From Mucilaginibacter sp. (GTDB lineage Bacteria; Bacteroidota; Bacteroidia; Sphingobacteriales; Sphingobacteriaceae), in the NCBI RefSeq assembly GCF_028288205.1, contig NZ_JAQBOD010000025.1:1-50345 (forward strand): a stretch of 50,345 nt of DNA, read 5' to 3'. The position numbers and the translations under genes are program-made. Position 1 is the stretch's first letter. Each line of letters begins with the position of its first letter. The notes under the pieces were generated by a model that ran no database searches, was not told the DNA's origin, and worked only from the letters and a program-made list of their open reading frames with translations. This document shows, one piece after another, positions 1 to 9,515 of the stretch.

Positions 1-171
1 TGTACCCAGGTGTATCAACGTGTACATGGTACAGTACAGTAATAACATTTAACGGGTATAGGTTTATTGCTGCATTTGCTTACTTCATGGGTGAACTAAT
101 TTTTATATCGAATTTAATCACTAAACGCGTTATAAGATTACCATCAACGAAATCAGAGTAATCAAAATAAA

Positions 172-1761
172 TCAACGGTCAAGACATTCAATAGCTTTTT
201 TCAACGCTGCATCGTCAGCATTTATCACTTTAAAAAAAGCTTCGTCGCCCCCTTTAAAGCGGGCGGCAAAAGCCTTGAGTTGAGTTTTTATACTTTCCTT
301 GGATTTTTGCATATCGCGTGGATCTATCCTTTTAATAGATTGCGAGGCATAGCGTATAAAGTTGTCAAGCTCAGCGTCGCTTACCGTATAATGCTTTACA
401 AAATCATCATCAGATGTATATTTGATCAACATGGGCTGCATCTTATCAACAACATAAGCGCTAAACAACTGCCGGTTATTCAGTTCCTGTAACAGGTAAG
501 AGTTTTGCATCGTATCAGCAGGCACAAAAATATCTGGCATAATACCGCCGCCGCTAAAAACCTTCCGGCCGGATGAGGTATGGTAATTAGACGGCACCCT
601 AAAAATACTATCCTTTAAGTTGTTTTCTTCAGAAAAAAGCTCTCCCTTGCGCATACGCTGGGCCAGTTCATTACGATAGTTATCTATACCACGGCTGTAT
701 GATTTTTGTATGGACCTACCCGAAGGAGTGTAATAACGGGCAATAGTTAAGTTAATAGCAGAGCCATCGCCAAACGGAAATTGCTCCTGCACCAAACCTT
801 TGCCAAACGACCGGCGCCCAACAATTGTAGCCCGGTCCAGGTCCTGCAGTGCACCTGCCAGTATCTCACTTGCCGAAGCCGAATACTCGTCTATCAGCAC
901 TGCCAATTTTCCATGCTGAAAATTTCCCGAATCGGTAGCAAAATAATCGGTGCGTGGTTCATGTACGCCTTTGGTATAAACTATCAGCTGTTTTTTGGTT
1001 AAAAATTCATCGGCAAGCGCGGTGGCTGTATTCAGGTATCCGCCGCCATTGCCGCGTATATCCAGCACCAGTTTTTGCATGCCGTCTGCTTTTAATTTTG
1101 CTAATGCTTTACGGAAGTCAGCATCAGTTGTAGAGGCAAACTTGCTTATTTTGATATATCCTGTTGCGGGGGTAAGCATATAAGCGGCATCCATACTGCT
1201 CAGGTCAACATGGTCGCGCTTTATGGTGCGAAACTTAGTGTCTTTACTGCCGGCAGGAATTATAGCTATTAATAATTGTGAATCTTTTGGCCCTCTGAAA
1301 ATCTTATTCACTTTGGCAACAGTTAAATGCGTGCCCGAAAAGTTTTTATGGTCAACCGCAATAATTTTATCGCCTGCAATAATGCCGGCTTTAGCAGCCG
1401 GGCCATTTTGATTAACTTGCGTTATTACCAATGTATCGCGCAATAACAAATACTCAATACCAATACCCATAAAGCCGCCTTCCAGCCGTTCATTAATATT
1501 TGTAGCTTGTTGGGGCGGCAGGTAAAGCGAATGAGGATCAAGGTTTTGCAGCAATCTGTTTACGGTAGAACCCTCTATGCTGTCCACGTTAACAGAGTCG
1601 ACATAATTATGACGGACAAGGTCCAGAGCTTTAGATACCTTGTCATTACCGTCAAATGAGATACGGGTATTCAATTCATTATTGCTTGCCAATAAGCCAA
1701 TAGTTACCCCAAGCAAAAGCAGTATAACAGATCTGAAAATAATACCAGCAGTTTTTTTCAT
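172..1761 (-). CDS. S41 family C-terminal processing peptidase (CtpA-like)
   Basis: A 529-residue periplasmic or membrane-anchored serine protease of the tail-specific family, which cleaves exported proteins near their C-termini. The first ~25 residues form one hydrophobic segment after MKK, either an uncleaved anchor or a signal peptide. A PDZ domain follows (about 90-165), then the S41 catalytic domain (about 190-365). The SASASE motif and the GKG motif give a Ser-Lys pair, S296 and K321, with the usual 25-residue spacing. The sequence IRGNGGGYL precedes them, as is typical of the family. The C-terminal ~150 residues are less conserved. The ATG at 1761 sits directly before the hydrophobic segment. 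A second, longer S41 protease lies at 19567-21714, so the genome has at least two of different subfamilies. Family is clear; the substrate is unknown. Confidence 0.93.
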   Translation of the reverse strand: MKKTAGIIFRSVILLLLGVTIGLLASNNELNTRISFDGNDKVSKALDLVRHNYVDSVNVDSIEGSTVNRLLQNLDPHSLYLPPQQATNINERLEGGFMGIGIEYLLLRDTLVITQVNQNGPAAKAGIIAGDKIIAVDHKNFSGTHLTVAKVNKIFRGPKDSQLLIAIIPAGSKDTKFRTIKRDHVDLSSMDAAYMLTPATGYIKISKFASTTDADFRKALAKLKADGMQKLVLDIRGNGGGYLNTATALADEFLTKKQLIVYTKGVHEPRTDYFATDSGNFQHGKLAVLIDEYSASASEILAGALQDLDRATIVGRRSFGKGLVQEQFPFGDGSAINLTIARYYTPSGRSIQKSYSRGIDNYRNELAQRMRKGELFSEENNLKDSIFRVPSNYHTSSGRKVFSGGGIMPDIFVPADTMQNSYLLQELNNRQLFSAYVVDKMQPMLIKYTSDDDFVKHYTVSDAELDNFIRYASQSIKRIDPRDMQKSKESIKTQLKAFAARFKGGDEAFFKVINADDAALKKAIECLDR

Positions 1762-1873
1762 ATTATGATAACGTAAAATTACGGTTTTGGCTTGATAGCG
1801 TTATATTTAGTTGGCTCAATAATTGACCATATTCAGGAATTTTACCGAATTTTGTTAAATCAATTCATTTTAA

Positions 1874-2686
1874 ATGCAAGCATCAACCGAAAGAGATTCG
1901 CATTACAACCACCTGGAGCAGATGAGTGTTGCCGAGATCCTTCAACATATAAATTACGAAGACCAAACAGTTGCTGTTGCTGTAAGGAAGGCTCTGCCGC
2001 AGATAGAAAAGCTGATTACGGTAGTTGCAGCACGGATGAAAGAAGGTGGTAGGTTATTTTACATAGGCGCAGGCACCAGCGGCCGCTTAGGCGTAGTTGA
2101 TGCATCAGAATGCCCGCCAACATTTGGTGTTCCGTTTGATTGGGTGGTTGGTATTATTGCCGGAGGCGACGGCGCCATACGTAAGGCTGTTGAGTTTGCC
2201 GAAGATGACGTTAACCAGGCCTGGAAGGACCTGTCGGCATTTAATGTTACCGATAAAGATGTGGTGGTGGGTGTAGCGGCATCGGGCACTACGCCTTATG
2301 TTATTGGAGGCTTAAAAGCAGCTAATCAAAATAAAATAGCCACCGGCTGCGTTGTTTGTAATAACGGCAGCCCTGTTGCCGCCGAAGCCAATTATCCTGT
2401 AGAAGTAGTTACCGGTCCGGAGTTTATAACCGGGTCTACCCGAATGAAAGCAGGTACGGCCCAAAAGCTGGTATTGAACATGCTGAGCACCACCGTAATG
2501 ATACAGTTAGGCAGGGTAAAAGGTAACAAGATGGTGGATATGCAATTATCAAACAATAAACTGGTAAATCGCGGCACCAAGATGGTAATGAGCGAAACAG
2601 GACTTGATGAAACAACCGCCGCGGATCTGTTAAAGAAACAAGGAAGTGTAAGAAAAGCGGTAGATTTTTACAATCAAAATAAATAA
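1874..2686 (+). CDS. murQ: N-acetylmuramic acid 6-phosphate etherase
   Basis: MurQ cleaves the D-lactyl ether of MurNAc-6-phosphate to give GlcNAc-6-phosphate and lactate, a cytoplasmic step of peptidoglycan recycling. The 270-residue protein is one SIS domain, slightly shorter than the ~300-residue enterobacterial enzymes. The family signature GAGTSGRLGVVDASECPPTF starts near residue 65. It contains a glutamate (about E79) that corresponds to a known catalytic acid, and the second conserved glutamate lies in the AVEFAEDD segment. The GSTRMKAGTAQK stretch is also typical. No murK, anmK or transporter lies beside it, so the rest of the recycling pathway is elsewhere. It is divergent from the CtpA-like gene to its left. 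A weak -7-like GAATTTTG lies at 1847-1854, about 20 bases before the ATG. Confidence 0.95.
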   Translation: MQASTERDSHYNHLEQMSVAEILQHINYEDQTVAVAVRKALPQIEKLITVVAARMKEGGRLFYIGAGTSGRLGVVDASECPPTFGVPFDWVVGIIAGGDGAIRKAVEFAEDDVNQAWKDLSAFNVTDKDVVVGVAASGTTPYVIGGLKAANQNKIATGCVVCNNGSPVAAEANYPVEVVTGPEFITGSTRMKAGTAQKLVLNMLSTTVMIQLGRVKGNKMVDMQLSNNKLVNRGTKMVMSETGLDETTAADLLKKQGSVRKAVDFYNQNK

Positions 2687-2695
2687 GCGTAACAG

Positions 2696-2727
2696 CTTTT
2701 TAATTTTGACTTTTTAATTTTGAATTG
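2696..2727. repeat. AT-rich dispersed repeat, TTTTGACTTTTTAATTTTGA type
   Basis: The short gap between murQ and the next gene consists of the unit CTTTTTAATTTTGA used nearly twice in tandem. The same words occur in the thrB-thrC gap at about 14769-14800. This is a directly visible sequence match; it looks like a member of a dispersed intergenic repeat family rather than a regulatory site. Confidence 0.6.
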
Positions 2728-2732
2728 AAAGA

Positions 2733-3299
2733 ATGCACGAAATAGAACCATATTATAAATGGCGGGATGACTACATAGCATCAGAAGATGAATATTCGCC
2801 TTTTTATGCTACACAGTATAGTGAGTTTGAATTTGATAAGCAGATATATAATTACCTGCTGCATCCGCAATGGGATTCGTTTGGCTCAAATACTTTGTAC
2901 ATGAAAGTGCTATATGCCGACTATGACCGTTCATATGCAATAATAGAATTCATCGGCGAGTGGAACGATGCCATTAATAACGATATTATGCTGTTAAAGC
3001 GCGAGATAATTGAGCTGATGGTTGATAATGGCATTAACCAGTTTATATTGATTGGCGAGAATGTGCTGAATTATCATTCGTCTGATGATTGCTATTACGA
3101 AGAATGGTTCCAGGATGTAGAAGACGGCTGGATAGCCGGCATCAACTTCAGGGAACACGTAGTACAGGAGTTTAAGCGCAACAATATAGATTACTATATT
3201 AACTTTGGCGGTGAGCTGGACGACATGAACTGGCGGGGGCTTAAACCATTGCAGCTATTTAAGAAAGTAGAAGAGCAGTTGACGAAGCGGTTAAGCTAA
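2733..3299 (+). CDS. Conserved hypothetical acidic protein
   Basis: I do not recognise this 188-residue protein. It is rich in Asp, Glu, Tyr and Trp, has no signal peptide and no membrane segment, and so is probably cytoplasmic. Its central part alternates hydrophobic and charged residues (VLYADYDRSYAIIEFIGEW, then a helix MLLKREIIELMVDNGINQFILIGENV), which suggests a compact alpha/beta fold. Codon use resembles that of its neighbours. It lies 46 bases after murQ on the same strand, but the gap is repeat filler, so co-transcription is only possible. No catalytic motif is evident. Confidence 0.8.
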   Translation: MHEIEPYYKWRDDYIASEDEYSPFYATQYSEFEFDKQIYNYLLHPQWDSFGSNTLYMKVLYADYDRSYAIIEFIGEWNDAINNDIMLLKREIIELMVDNGINQFILIGENVLNYHSSDDCYYEEWFQDVEDGWIAGINFREHVVQEFKRNNIDYYINFGGELDDMNWRGLKPLQLFKKVEEQLTKRLS

Positions 3300-3389
3300 G
3301 AGATTAGTGAATAAAGAATAAAGATGGGAGATTTGTCGTTAAATTGTAAATCAGCTAATCTTTAGTTAACTAATCTTTAATCTTTGTAC
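3300..3389. repeat. GATTAG-type imperfect inverted repeat
   Basis: The left part reads AGAGATTAGTGAATAAAG. The right part contains CTAATCTTTAGTTAACTAATC, the reverse complement in style. The same GATTAG/CTAATC words form inverted repeats at 27659-27799 and 46936-47110, and a shorter run at about 29632-29670. This is a dispersed intergenic family. Confidence 0.6.
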
Positions 3390-3397
3390 TAAATTTG
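3390..3397 (+). promoter_or_regulatory. Putative -7 box (TAAATTTG) of the Bax inhibitor-1 gene
   Basis: TAAATTTG matches the Bacteroidota -7 consensus TAnnTTTG and lies 22 bases before the ATG at 3420. I see no convincing TTTG at the expected -33 position, so confidence is limited. Confidence 0.4.
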
Positions 3398-3419
3398 TAT
3401 TATAAATCATTAATAAAAA

Positions 3420-4145
3420 ATGGAAAGTAACACTCCCAATTACGTTTATGATAACGTAACTCAATTAAACGATGCTGATGCATCACGTAAATATTTAGCA
3501 AAAGTATTTACCTGGATGTTTATTGCATTAGGCGTTTCGGCTTTTACAGCCTTTGAATTTTTTTCAACCCCTAACCTGCTTGCTCTAATTATAAGTCCTA
3601 CCGGCTTTACAGCTTTAGGTTACGTGGCTATATTTTCGCCATTAGCTTTTTCTATGGTGATAAACTTTGGTTTTAACCGCATATCATACACAGGTATGGT
3701 AGCTATTTTTATTGCATATGCAGTGGCTATAGGTATTACCCTGAGTATTTTTGGCCTTATTTATACCGGAGCCTCCATATTTACTGTATTTATAAGTGCC
3801 TCTGTAGTATTTGGCATTATGGCAATAGCGGGTTACACTACTCATCAGGATCTATCACAGTTTGGTTCAATATTACGTGTAGTGTTTTTTGGCGCCTTTG
3901 CTGTAATGCTTATTAATTTCTTTATGCACAGTGCACAGATTGATTATATTTTAAGCTTTGTATTTGTCGCATTAATGATTGGCCTCACAGCCTATTACAT
4001 GCAAATGTTAAAACGTATTGGCGCGGGCATTGAATACGGTACAGAGGAGTCAAAAAAATTAGTGATAATAGGTGCGTTTGTGCTTTATACCACCTTTATC
4101 AATTTATTTATGATGATGCTGCGCATATTTGGCAGAAGAAGATAA
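3420..4145 (+). CDS. Bax inhibitor-1/YccA family membrane protein
   Basis: A 241-residue integral inner-membrane protein with about seven hydrophobic segments, spread from roughly residue 28 to 235, after a polar N-terminus (MESNTPNYVYDNVTQLNDAD). The order and length fit the BI-1/YccA family. In eukaryotes these proteins are pH-sensitive calcium leak channels; in bacteria YccA modulates FtsH and others affect ion homeostasis. The YTTHQDLSQFGSI segment and the C-terminal segment ending MLRIFGRRR are typical of Bacteroidota members. It stands alone, with a -7-like box upstream and a strong terminator just downstream. Family is clear; the physiological role here is not known. Confidence 0.9.
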   Translation: MESNTPNYVYDNVTQLNDADASRKYLAKVFTWMFIALGVSAFTAFEFFSTPNLLALIISPTGFTALGYVAIFSPLAFSMVINFGFNRISYTGMVAIFIAYAVAIGITLSIFGLIYTGASIFTVFISASVVFGIMAIAGYTTHQDLSQFGSILRVVFFGAFAVMLINFFMHSAQIDYILSFVFVALMIGLTAYYMQMLKRIGAGIEYGTEESKKLVIIGAFVLYTTFINLFMMMLRIFGRRR

Positions 4146-4165
4146 TTAGAATTAACACAATTATT

Positions 4166-4197
4166 AAAAGCTGCCCCCAAAAAGGCGGCTTTTTTTA
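4166..4197 (+). terminator. Rho-independent terminator after the Bax inhibitor-1 gene
   Basis: AAAAGCTGCC (4166-4175) pairs with GGCGGCTTTT (4084-offset region 4184-4193), with one G-U pair and an 8-base loop. It is followed directly by a run of T. It lies 20 bases after the stop codon. Confidence 0.85.
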
Positions 4198-4230
4198 TTG
4201 CATAATAGGAGATTTGGATACGGTTAAGCT

Positions 4231-4262
4231 ATTGCACTTTACAACTTTATTACGCATCTTTG
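4231..4262 (+). promoter_or_regulatory. Putative promoter of the metH riboswitch transcript
   Basis: ATTG (4231-4234) and CATCTTTG (4255-4262) are separated by 20 bases and resemble the Bacteroidota -33 TTTG and -7 TAnnTTTG elements. The predicted start, a few bases after 4262, coincides with the first base of riboswitch helix P1 at 4266, which supports the call. Confidence 0.55.
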
Positions 4263-4265
4263 CGT

Positions 4266-4410
4266 TGCTTATAGAGAAAGACGGAGGGATTAGACCCTGC
4301 GATGTCTTAGCAACCTGTGCTTCACAAGGTGCTACATTCTACTTATCAGCTTTAGCTGATAGGACAGATAAGTGAAAGTCTACTTACCGCCCGACTTTTC
4401 GATATAAGCA
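4266..4410 (+). ncRNA. SAM-I (S-box) riboswitch controlling metH-metF
   Basis: The leader has the S-box core: GGAGGGATTAGACCCTG followed by GATGTCTTAGCAACCTG, matching the conserved P2 region and the core CAACC of SAM-I aptamers. Helix P1 is a perfect 8-bp pair, TGCTTATA at 4266-4273 with TATAAGCA at 4403-4410. The P3/P4 region holds ACTTATC (4341-4347) with GATAAGT (4367-4373) and an inner ATCAGC/GCTGAT pair. It precedes the methionine synthase gene, as expected for feedback by S-adenosylmethionine. I see no U-tract terminator between 4410 and the ATG at 4506, so the output may be translational. An alternative SAM class is unlikely given the core. Confidence 0.88.
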
Positions 4411-4417
4411 TATTTAG

Positions 4418-4505
4418 AGATTGCATTGATTAGATTTGATTACACAGATTACTCGTGTTTAAAAATCAGTGAAATCATCTTTAAAAAAAATCGATGAAAT
4501 TATAA
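4418..4505. repeat. Near-palindromic ACACAGATTAC-type repeat between riboswitch and metH
   Basis: GATTTGATTACACAGATT is nearly complementary to AATCAGTGAAATCATC downstream, with a loop around ACTCGTGTTTAAA. It occupies the place of the expression platform but lacks a U-tract. It may be a dispersed repeat that has become part of the metH leader. Confidence 0.45.
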
Positions 4506-7500
4506 ATGAGCATAAAAAAAGAACTACAAAAACGTATACTCGTAATTGACGGGGCAATGGGTACCATGATACAGCGGTACCAGTTGACAGAGAAAGATTT
4601 CCGTGGAGAAAGGTTTAAGGATCATCCTTCTGATCTGCAGGGAAATAATGACCTGTTGAACATTACGCGCCCTGATATTATTAAAGCTATCCACGCCGAA
4701 TACCTGGATGCCGGGGCAGATATTATTGAAACCAATACCTTTAGCACCCAAATTATTTCATTGGCCGATTATCAGCTGGAAGAGCTGGCTTACGAGCTGA
4801 GCTACGAAGGCGCGCGCATTGCCCGCGAGGTAGCCGACGAATACAATATAAAAACACCTGATAAGCCACGCTTTGTTGCAGGCGCTGTTGGCCCAACAAA
4901 CCGTACCGCATCCCTGTCACCCGATGTAAATGACCCGGGTTACCGTGCCGTTACTTTTGATGACCTGGCTGAAGCTTATTATACCCAGGTTCGTGGTTTG
5001 GTTGATGGTGGGTCGGATGTATTATTGATCGAAACCATATTTGATACACTGAATGCAAAGGCCGCCTTATTCGCGGTAGATCGTTATGCCAGCGAAAGCG
5101 GCAAGCATTTACCGGTGATGATATCAGGCACTATAACAGATGCTTCGGGCCGTACCCTTTCAGGGCAAACAGTCGAGGCTTTCTGGAACTCGGTACGTCA
5201 CGCCAATTTACTATCAGTAGGCTTAAACTGCGCTTTGGGTGCAAAAGAAATGCGCCCGCATTTGGAAGAACTTTCTCAAAAGGCAGATGTATTTATATCA
5301 GCCTATCCCAATGCAGGACTGCCTAATGAGTTTGGTCAGTATGACGAAACCGCGCACGAAACCGCTCACCAGGTTGACGACTTTATGAAAGCCGGGATGG
5401 TAAACATTGTAGGTGGTTGCTGCGGTACAACACCCGATCACATTAAATGTATTGCCGATAAGGCAGCCAAACATTCGCCACGTTTAATACCAACCGTTGA
5501 GCCTTTTATGCGCTTAAGCGGACTTGAAGCCGTTACAATCACCCCCGAAAGCATTTTTGTGAACGTGGGCGAGCGTACCAATATTACCGGGTCGCCAAAA
5601 TTTTCTAAGCTGATATTGGCAGAGAATTATGAAGAAGCTTTAACTGTTGCCCGTCAGCAGGTAGAGGGTGGTGCCCAGGTTATTGATATTAACATGGACG
5701 AGGGCATGATCGATTCGGAAGCGGTAATGGTTAAGTTTTTGAACCTTGTAGCTTCCGAACCGGATATATCCAAACTGCCTATCATGATCGACTCATCTAA
5801 ATGGACGGTTATTGAAGCGGGGTTAAAATGTATACAGGGTAAGGGTATTGTAAACTCCATCTCGCTGAAAGAAGGTGAAGAGAATTTTAAGGCATATGCC
5901 CGTAAAATATTAAGCTATGGCGCTGCTACGGTAGTGATGGCATTTGACGAGACCGGCCAGGCCGATTCATTAGAACGCCGTAAAGAGATTTGCCAGCGAT
6001 CATACAATATTTTGGTTAACGAGGTGGGTTTCCCGCCGCAGGATATCATATTTGACCCTAATATTTTAACCGTAGCAACCGGCCTTGAAGAACATAATAA
6101 CTACGCGGTTGATTTTATTGAAGCTACCCGTTGGATAAAGCAAAACCTGCCTTACGCTAAAGTTAGCGGAGGGGTGAGTAATATCTCGTTCTCGTTTAGA
6201 GGAAACAATGTAGTACGCGAGGCTATGCACTCGGCATTTTTATATCATGCTATACAAGCAGGTATGGATATGGGCATTGTAAACGCCGGGATGCTGGAAG
6301 TTTACCAGGAAATTGATAAAGAATTATTGGTGCTGGTAGAAGATGTATTGCTGAATCGGCGTGATGATGCTACCGAGCGCCTGGTTGAATATGCCGATAC
6401 TGTAAAAAGCAAAGGCAAAGAGATAGTGCGCGACGAAGAATGGCGCAAAGCGCCCGTTGCAGAACGTTTATCGCACGCGCTGGTAAAAGGTATCATTGAA
6501 TATTTAGATGACGATGTAGAGGAGGCCAGACAACAGTACAGCAAGCCGCTGGAAGTAATTGAAGGCCCGTTAATGGATGGGATGAATATTGTGGGCGATC
6601 TGTTTGGCGCAGGCAAGATGTTTTTGCCGCAGGTAGTAAAATCGGCACGGGTAATGAAAAAGGCCGTGGCTTATTTGTTGCCGTTTATTGAGCTGGAAAA
6701 ACAACGGGTTATTGATGCGGGCGAAGATTCAAGCGGGAGCCGTGCTAATGCCGGTAAGATATTAATGGCCACCGTAAAAGGCGATGTGCACGATATCGGA
6801 AAAAATATAGTAGGCGTAGTTTTAGCCTGCAATAATTTCGAGGTGATTGATCTGGGCGTGATGGTACCGGCGCAACGCATTATTGAAGAGGCTAAAAAAC
6901 AGGAAGTAGATATTATTGGTCTAAGTGGATTGATTACCCCATCGCTGGATGAAATGGTGCATTTTGCCAAAGAAATGGAGCGTGAGGGCTTTACTATACC
7001 GTTGATTATTGGCGGTGCAACAACCTCGCGCATACATGCCGCGGTAAAAGTTGCTCCTAATTATTCGGGTGCGGCAATACATGTGCTGGATGCATCGCGC
7101 AGCGTTACGGTTTGCAGTAGCCTGATGAATAGGGATAATCGCGACAGCTACATACAAGGCATAAAAGACGAGTATGAAAAAGCCCGCGAGGCACACGCGA
7201 ATAAAAAATCTGATAAGCGTTTTGTAACGCTGGAAGAAGCGCGCGCCCAAAAATTCGAAATAGACCTGGCTAAAGTCGCTCCAAAACCGGCCTTTACCGG
7301 CACTAAGGTTTTTGAAGCCTATCCGCTGGCAGAGTTGGTGCCTTATATAGACTGGACACCGTTCTTCCATACCTGGGAATTGCGCGGCAGCTATCCAAAA
7401 ATATTTGATGATAAGTTTGTAGGGATTGAAGCTAAAAAGCTTTATGACGATGCACAGGTATTGTTAAAAGAGATTGTTGATAATAACTTATTACAGGCAA

Positions 7501-8192
7501 ACGGCGTTATCGGTTTTTGGCCGGCAAATGCTGTGGGCGATGATATAGAACTGTTTACAGATGAAAGCCGTACCCGGCAATTGTCGCGCATACATACCCT
7601 GCGCCAGCAATCAGAAAAAGTAAAAGGCGAACCTTATTATGCTTTGTCAGATTTTGTTGCGCCAAAAGAAAGCGGTGTGGCTGATTATTTTGGCGGATTT
7701 GCCGTAACAACAGGTATTGGTTGCGATGAACTGGTAGCCAAATTTGAAAAGGATTATGATGATTACAACAGCATTATGGCCAAGGCCCTTGCTGATAGAT
7801 TAGCCGAAGCCTTTGCCGAAAAAATGCATGAGCTGGTACGTAAAGAATATTGGGGCTATTCAAGCGGTGAGGAACTAACTACAGAAGAACTGATAAAAGA
7901 AGAATATCAAGGCATTCGCCCGGCACCGGGTTACCCCGCCTGTCCGGAACATACGGAGAAGATCACATTGTTTGATCTGTTAAAAGCTGAAGATAACGCG
8001 CACATGCATTTAACCGAAAGCTTAGCTATGACGCCGGCTGCATCAGTAAGTGGATTTTACTTTGCGCATCCGCAATCACGGTATTTTGGCTTGAATAAGA
8101 TCAGCAAGGATCAAATAGAGGATTACGCGGTTAGAAAAAATATGACTGTTGAAACTGTCGAAAGATGGTTGGGGCCTAATCTTAATTATTAG
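4506..8192 (+). CDS. metH: Cobalamin-dependent methionine synthase
   Basis: MetH transfers the methyl group of 5-methyltetrahydrofolate through cob(I)alamin to homocysteine, giving methionine in the cytoplasm. The 1228-residue protein has all four modules of full-length MetH. The homocysteine domain (about 1-330) carries zinc ligands C242, C305 and C306. The pterin domain (about 340-620) starts [12 protein letters not shown]. The cobalamin module (about 650-890) has the DVHDIGKN motif with axial ligand H762. The C-terminal SAM-binding reactivation domain (about 900-1228) contains [17 protein letters not shown] riboswitch lies upstream and metF lies 222 bases downstream, the gap being filled by repeats. 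The start ATG is the first in frame after the leader. No key residue is missing. Confidence 0.98.
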   Translation: MSIKKELQKRILVIDGAMGTMIQRYQLTEKDFRGERFKDHPSDLQGNNDLLNITRPDIIKAIHAEYLDAGADIIETNTFSTQIISLADYQLEELAYELSYEGARIAREVADEYNIKTPDKPRFVAGAVGPTNRTASLSPDVNDPGYRAVTFDDLAEAYYTQVRGLVDGGSDVLLIETIFDTLNAKAALFAVDRYASESGKHLPVMISGTITDASGRTLSGQTVEAFWNSVRHANLLSVGLNCALGAKEMRPHLEELSQKADVFISAYPNAGLPNEFGQYDETAHETAHQVDDFMKAGMVNIVGGCCGTTPDHIKCIADKAAKHSPRLIPTVEPFMRLSGLEAVTITPESIFVNVGERTNITGSPKFSKLILAENYEEALTVARQQVEGGAQVIDINMDEGMIDSEAVMVKFLNLVASEPDISKLPIMIDSSKWTVIEAGLKCIQGKGIVNSISLKEGEENFKAYARKILSYGAATVVMAFDETGQADSLERRKEICQRSYNILVNEVGFPPQDIIFDPNILTVATGLEEHNNYAVDFIEATRWIKQNLPYAKVSGGVSNISFSFRGNNVVREAMHSAFLYHAIQAGMDMGIVNAGMLEVYQEIDKELLVLVEDVLLNRRDDATERLVEYADTVKSKGKEIVRDEEWRKAPVAERLSHALVKGIIEYLDDDVEEARQQYSKPLEVIEGPLMDGMNIVGDLFGAGKMFLPQVVKSARVMKKAVAYLLPFIELEKQRVIDAGEDSSGSRANAGKILMATVKGDVHDIGKNIVGVVLACNNFEVIDLGVMVPAQRIIEEAKKQEVDIIGLSGLITPSLDEMVHFAKEMEREGFTIPLIIGGATTSRIHAAVKVAPNYSGAAIHVLDASRSVTVCSSLMNRDNRDSYIQGIKDEYEKAREAHANKKSDKRFVTLEEARAQKFEIDLAKVAPKPAFTGTKVFEAYPLAELVPYIDWTPFFHTWELRGSYPKIFDDKFVGIEAKKLYDDAQVLLKEIVDNNLLQANGVIGFWPANAVGDDIELFTDESRTRQLSRIHTLRQQSEKVKGEPYYALSDFVAPKESGVADYFGGFAVTTGIGCDELVAKFEKDYDDYNSIMAKALADRLAEAFAEKMHELVRKEYWGYSSGEELTTEELIKEEYQGIRPAPGYPACPEHTEKITLFDLLKAEDNAHMHLTESLAMTPAASVSGFYFAHPQSRYFGLNKISKDQIEDYAVRKNMTVETVERWLGPNLNY

Positions 8193-8216
8193 CCCCCCGA
8201 CCCCCTAAAGGGGGAA
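8193..8216. repeat. C/G-rich hairpin after metH
   Basis: CCCCC (8201-8205) pairs with GGGGG (8210-8214) around TAAA, starting one base after the metH stop. No T-run follows, so it is a dispersed repeat or an mRNA-stabilising hairpin rather than a classical terminator. A related CCCCTCTTGAGAGGGG occurs at about 43498-43513. Confidence 0.6.
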
Positions 8217-8240
8217 GAATAAAAAGCTAAATAATAAAGC

Positions 8241-8374
8241 GTCATTGCGAGGAACGAAGCAATCTCTGCATATGCAAATCAATGTGCAGAATGTTTGTTA
8301 GCAGCACTACGCAATAAATGAAATTTGTCTTGTTGACTGTCTGTTGCAGAGATTGCTTCGTTCCTCGCAATGAC
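8241..8374. repeat. Perfect 30-bp inverted repeat (REP/BIME-like) between metH and metF
   Basis: The left arm 8241-8270 begins GTCATTGCGAGGAACGAAGC. The right arm 8345-8374 is its exact reverse complement. The 74-base loop is unremarkable. In RNA this would form a very stable stem between two co-oriented genes. There is no transposase. Confidence 0.9.
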
Positions 8375-8414
8375 GGCTGAAAGATTTGAAAAATATTATA
8401 CTTGATACTAATAC

Positions 8415-9368
8415 ATGAAAATTACTGAACACATAAAGAACGCCAAAGGCAAAACACTATTCTCCTTTGAACTTCTTCCGCCAATAAAGGGCCAAAGCAT
8501 TCAAGGCATTTACAATGCCATTGATCCGTTAATGGAATTTAAACCGCCGTTTATTGATGTTACTTCATCGCGCGAGGATCATGTTTATAAAGAGCATGCC
8601 AACGGACTGTTAGAAAAAGTAAGTTACCGCAAACGCCCCGGAACGGTTGCCGTATGCGCGGCTATTATGAATAAGTATAAGGTAGATGCCGTACCGCATT
8701 TAATTTGCGGCGGATTTACTAAGGAAGAAACCGAATATGCCTTAATTGACCTGCAGTTTTTAGGAATTGAGAATGTTCTGGTATTGCGCGGTGATGCCCG
8801 CAGAACAGAATCGGCTTTTATACCTACTCCGGGTGGGCATTGCTACGCGAATGAATTGCTTGACCAGGTAGTGAACATGAACAGGGGCAAATATCTGCAT
8901 GAGGACCATGAGTCTGTAAAGGCTGATTTTTGTATCGGCGTAGCCGGATACCCCGAAAAGCATTTTGAATCGCCCAACCTAAAAACAGACTTTAAATACC
9001 TTAAACAAAAAGTTGATGGTGGTGCTACTTTTATAGTAACCCAGATGTTTTATGATAACAGCAAGTACATTGAGTTTGTGAAAAATTGTCGCGATAATGG
9101 TATTAATGTGCCTATTATACCGGGATTGAAGCCGATAACTTCATCCAAACAACTTATCAACCTGCCAAAAATATTCCATATTGATATACCCGAGGACCTG
9201 AGTGATGCCGTGCATGCCTGTAAATCAGAAGTAGAAGTAAAAGAGGTGGGTATTCAATTTATGATAAACCAGTGCAAAGAACTGATAAAGGCTGGCGCGC
9301 CTGTGCTGCATTTTTATACCATGGGTAATCCTGGTCCGACGAAGAGGATTGCCGAAGCTATATTTTAG
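8415..9368 (+). CDS. metF: 5,10-methylenetetrahydrofolate reductase
   Basis: MetF reduces methylene-tetrahydrofolate to 5-methyltetrahydrofolate, the methyl donor for MetH just upstream. The 317-residue length fits the bacterial single-domain FAD-containing TIM barrel. Recognisable elements are the N-terminal FSFELLPP strand with the catalytic Glu, the VLRGDARR segment, the KADFCIGVAGYPEKH motif, and TQMFYDN followed by PIIPGLKPI. The start ATG at 8415 is the first in frame. It shares orientation and pathway with metH, so the SAM riboswitch may control both if transcription passes the 30-bp inverted repeat between them. Confidence 0.97.
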   Translation: MKITEHIKNAKGKTLFSFELLPPIKGQSIQGIYNAIDPLMEFKPPFIDVTSSREDHVYKEHANGLLEKVSYRKRPGTVAVCAAIMNKYKVDAVPHLICGGFTKEETEYALIDLQFLGIENVLVLRGDARRTESAFIPTPGGHCYANELLDQVVNMNRGKYLHEDHESVKADFCIGVAGYPEKHFESPNLKTDFKYLKQKVDGGATFIVTQMFYDNSKYIEFVKNCRDNGINVPIIPGLKPITSSKQLINLPKIFHIDIPEDLSDAVHACKSEVEVKEVGIQFMINQCKELIKAGAPVLHFYTMGNPGPTKRIAEAIF

Positions 9369-9382
9369 AAAATAATTATCCT

Positions 9383-9475
9383 ATGTCATTTCGACGAGGT
9401 ACGAGGAGAAATCTTATACGTCATACTTGCGACCTGTTATATGTATAAGATTTCTCACTATGTTCGAAATGACAT
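9383..9475. repeat. GTCATTTCGACGAGG-type inverted repeat after metF
   Basis: ATGTCATTTCGA (9383-9394) pairs with TCGAAATGACAT (9464-9475), and AGAAATCTTATAC (9407-9419) pairs with GTATAAGATTTCT (9443-9455). One arm recurs at 13227-13262, with 33 of 36 bases matching 9385-9420. It is a dispersed family and could also act as an RNA hairpin after metF. Confidence 0.8.
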
Positions 9476-9515
9476 GAGTATTTGAGTCTGGCCTTTAATC
9501 CTCGACAACTTATAA

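Noticed and set aside
1..171. GTGTAC-rich stretch at the left edge as an operator or iteron
   Set aside because: Units are few and imperfect and the region is cut by the window edge; nothing else is seen in these bases.
4437..4500. Terminator as expression platform of the SAM riboswitch
   Set aside because: The imperfect stem is followed by A-rich rather than T-rich sequence.
6921..7370. 149-codon open frame on the minus strand inside metH
   Set aside because: It is the antisense shadow of a highly conserved gene with intact motifs.
8241..8374. Possible insertion sequence ends
   Set aside because: Only 74 bases lie between the arms and there is no transposase or target duplication.
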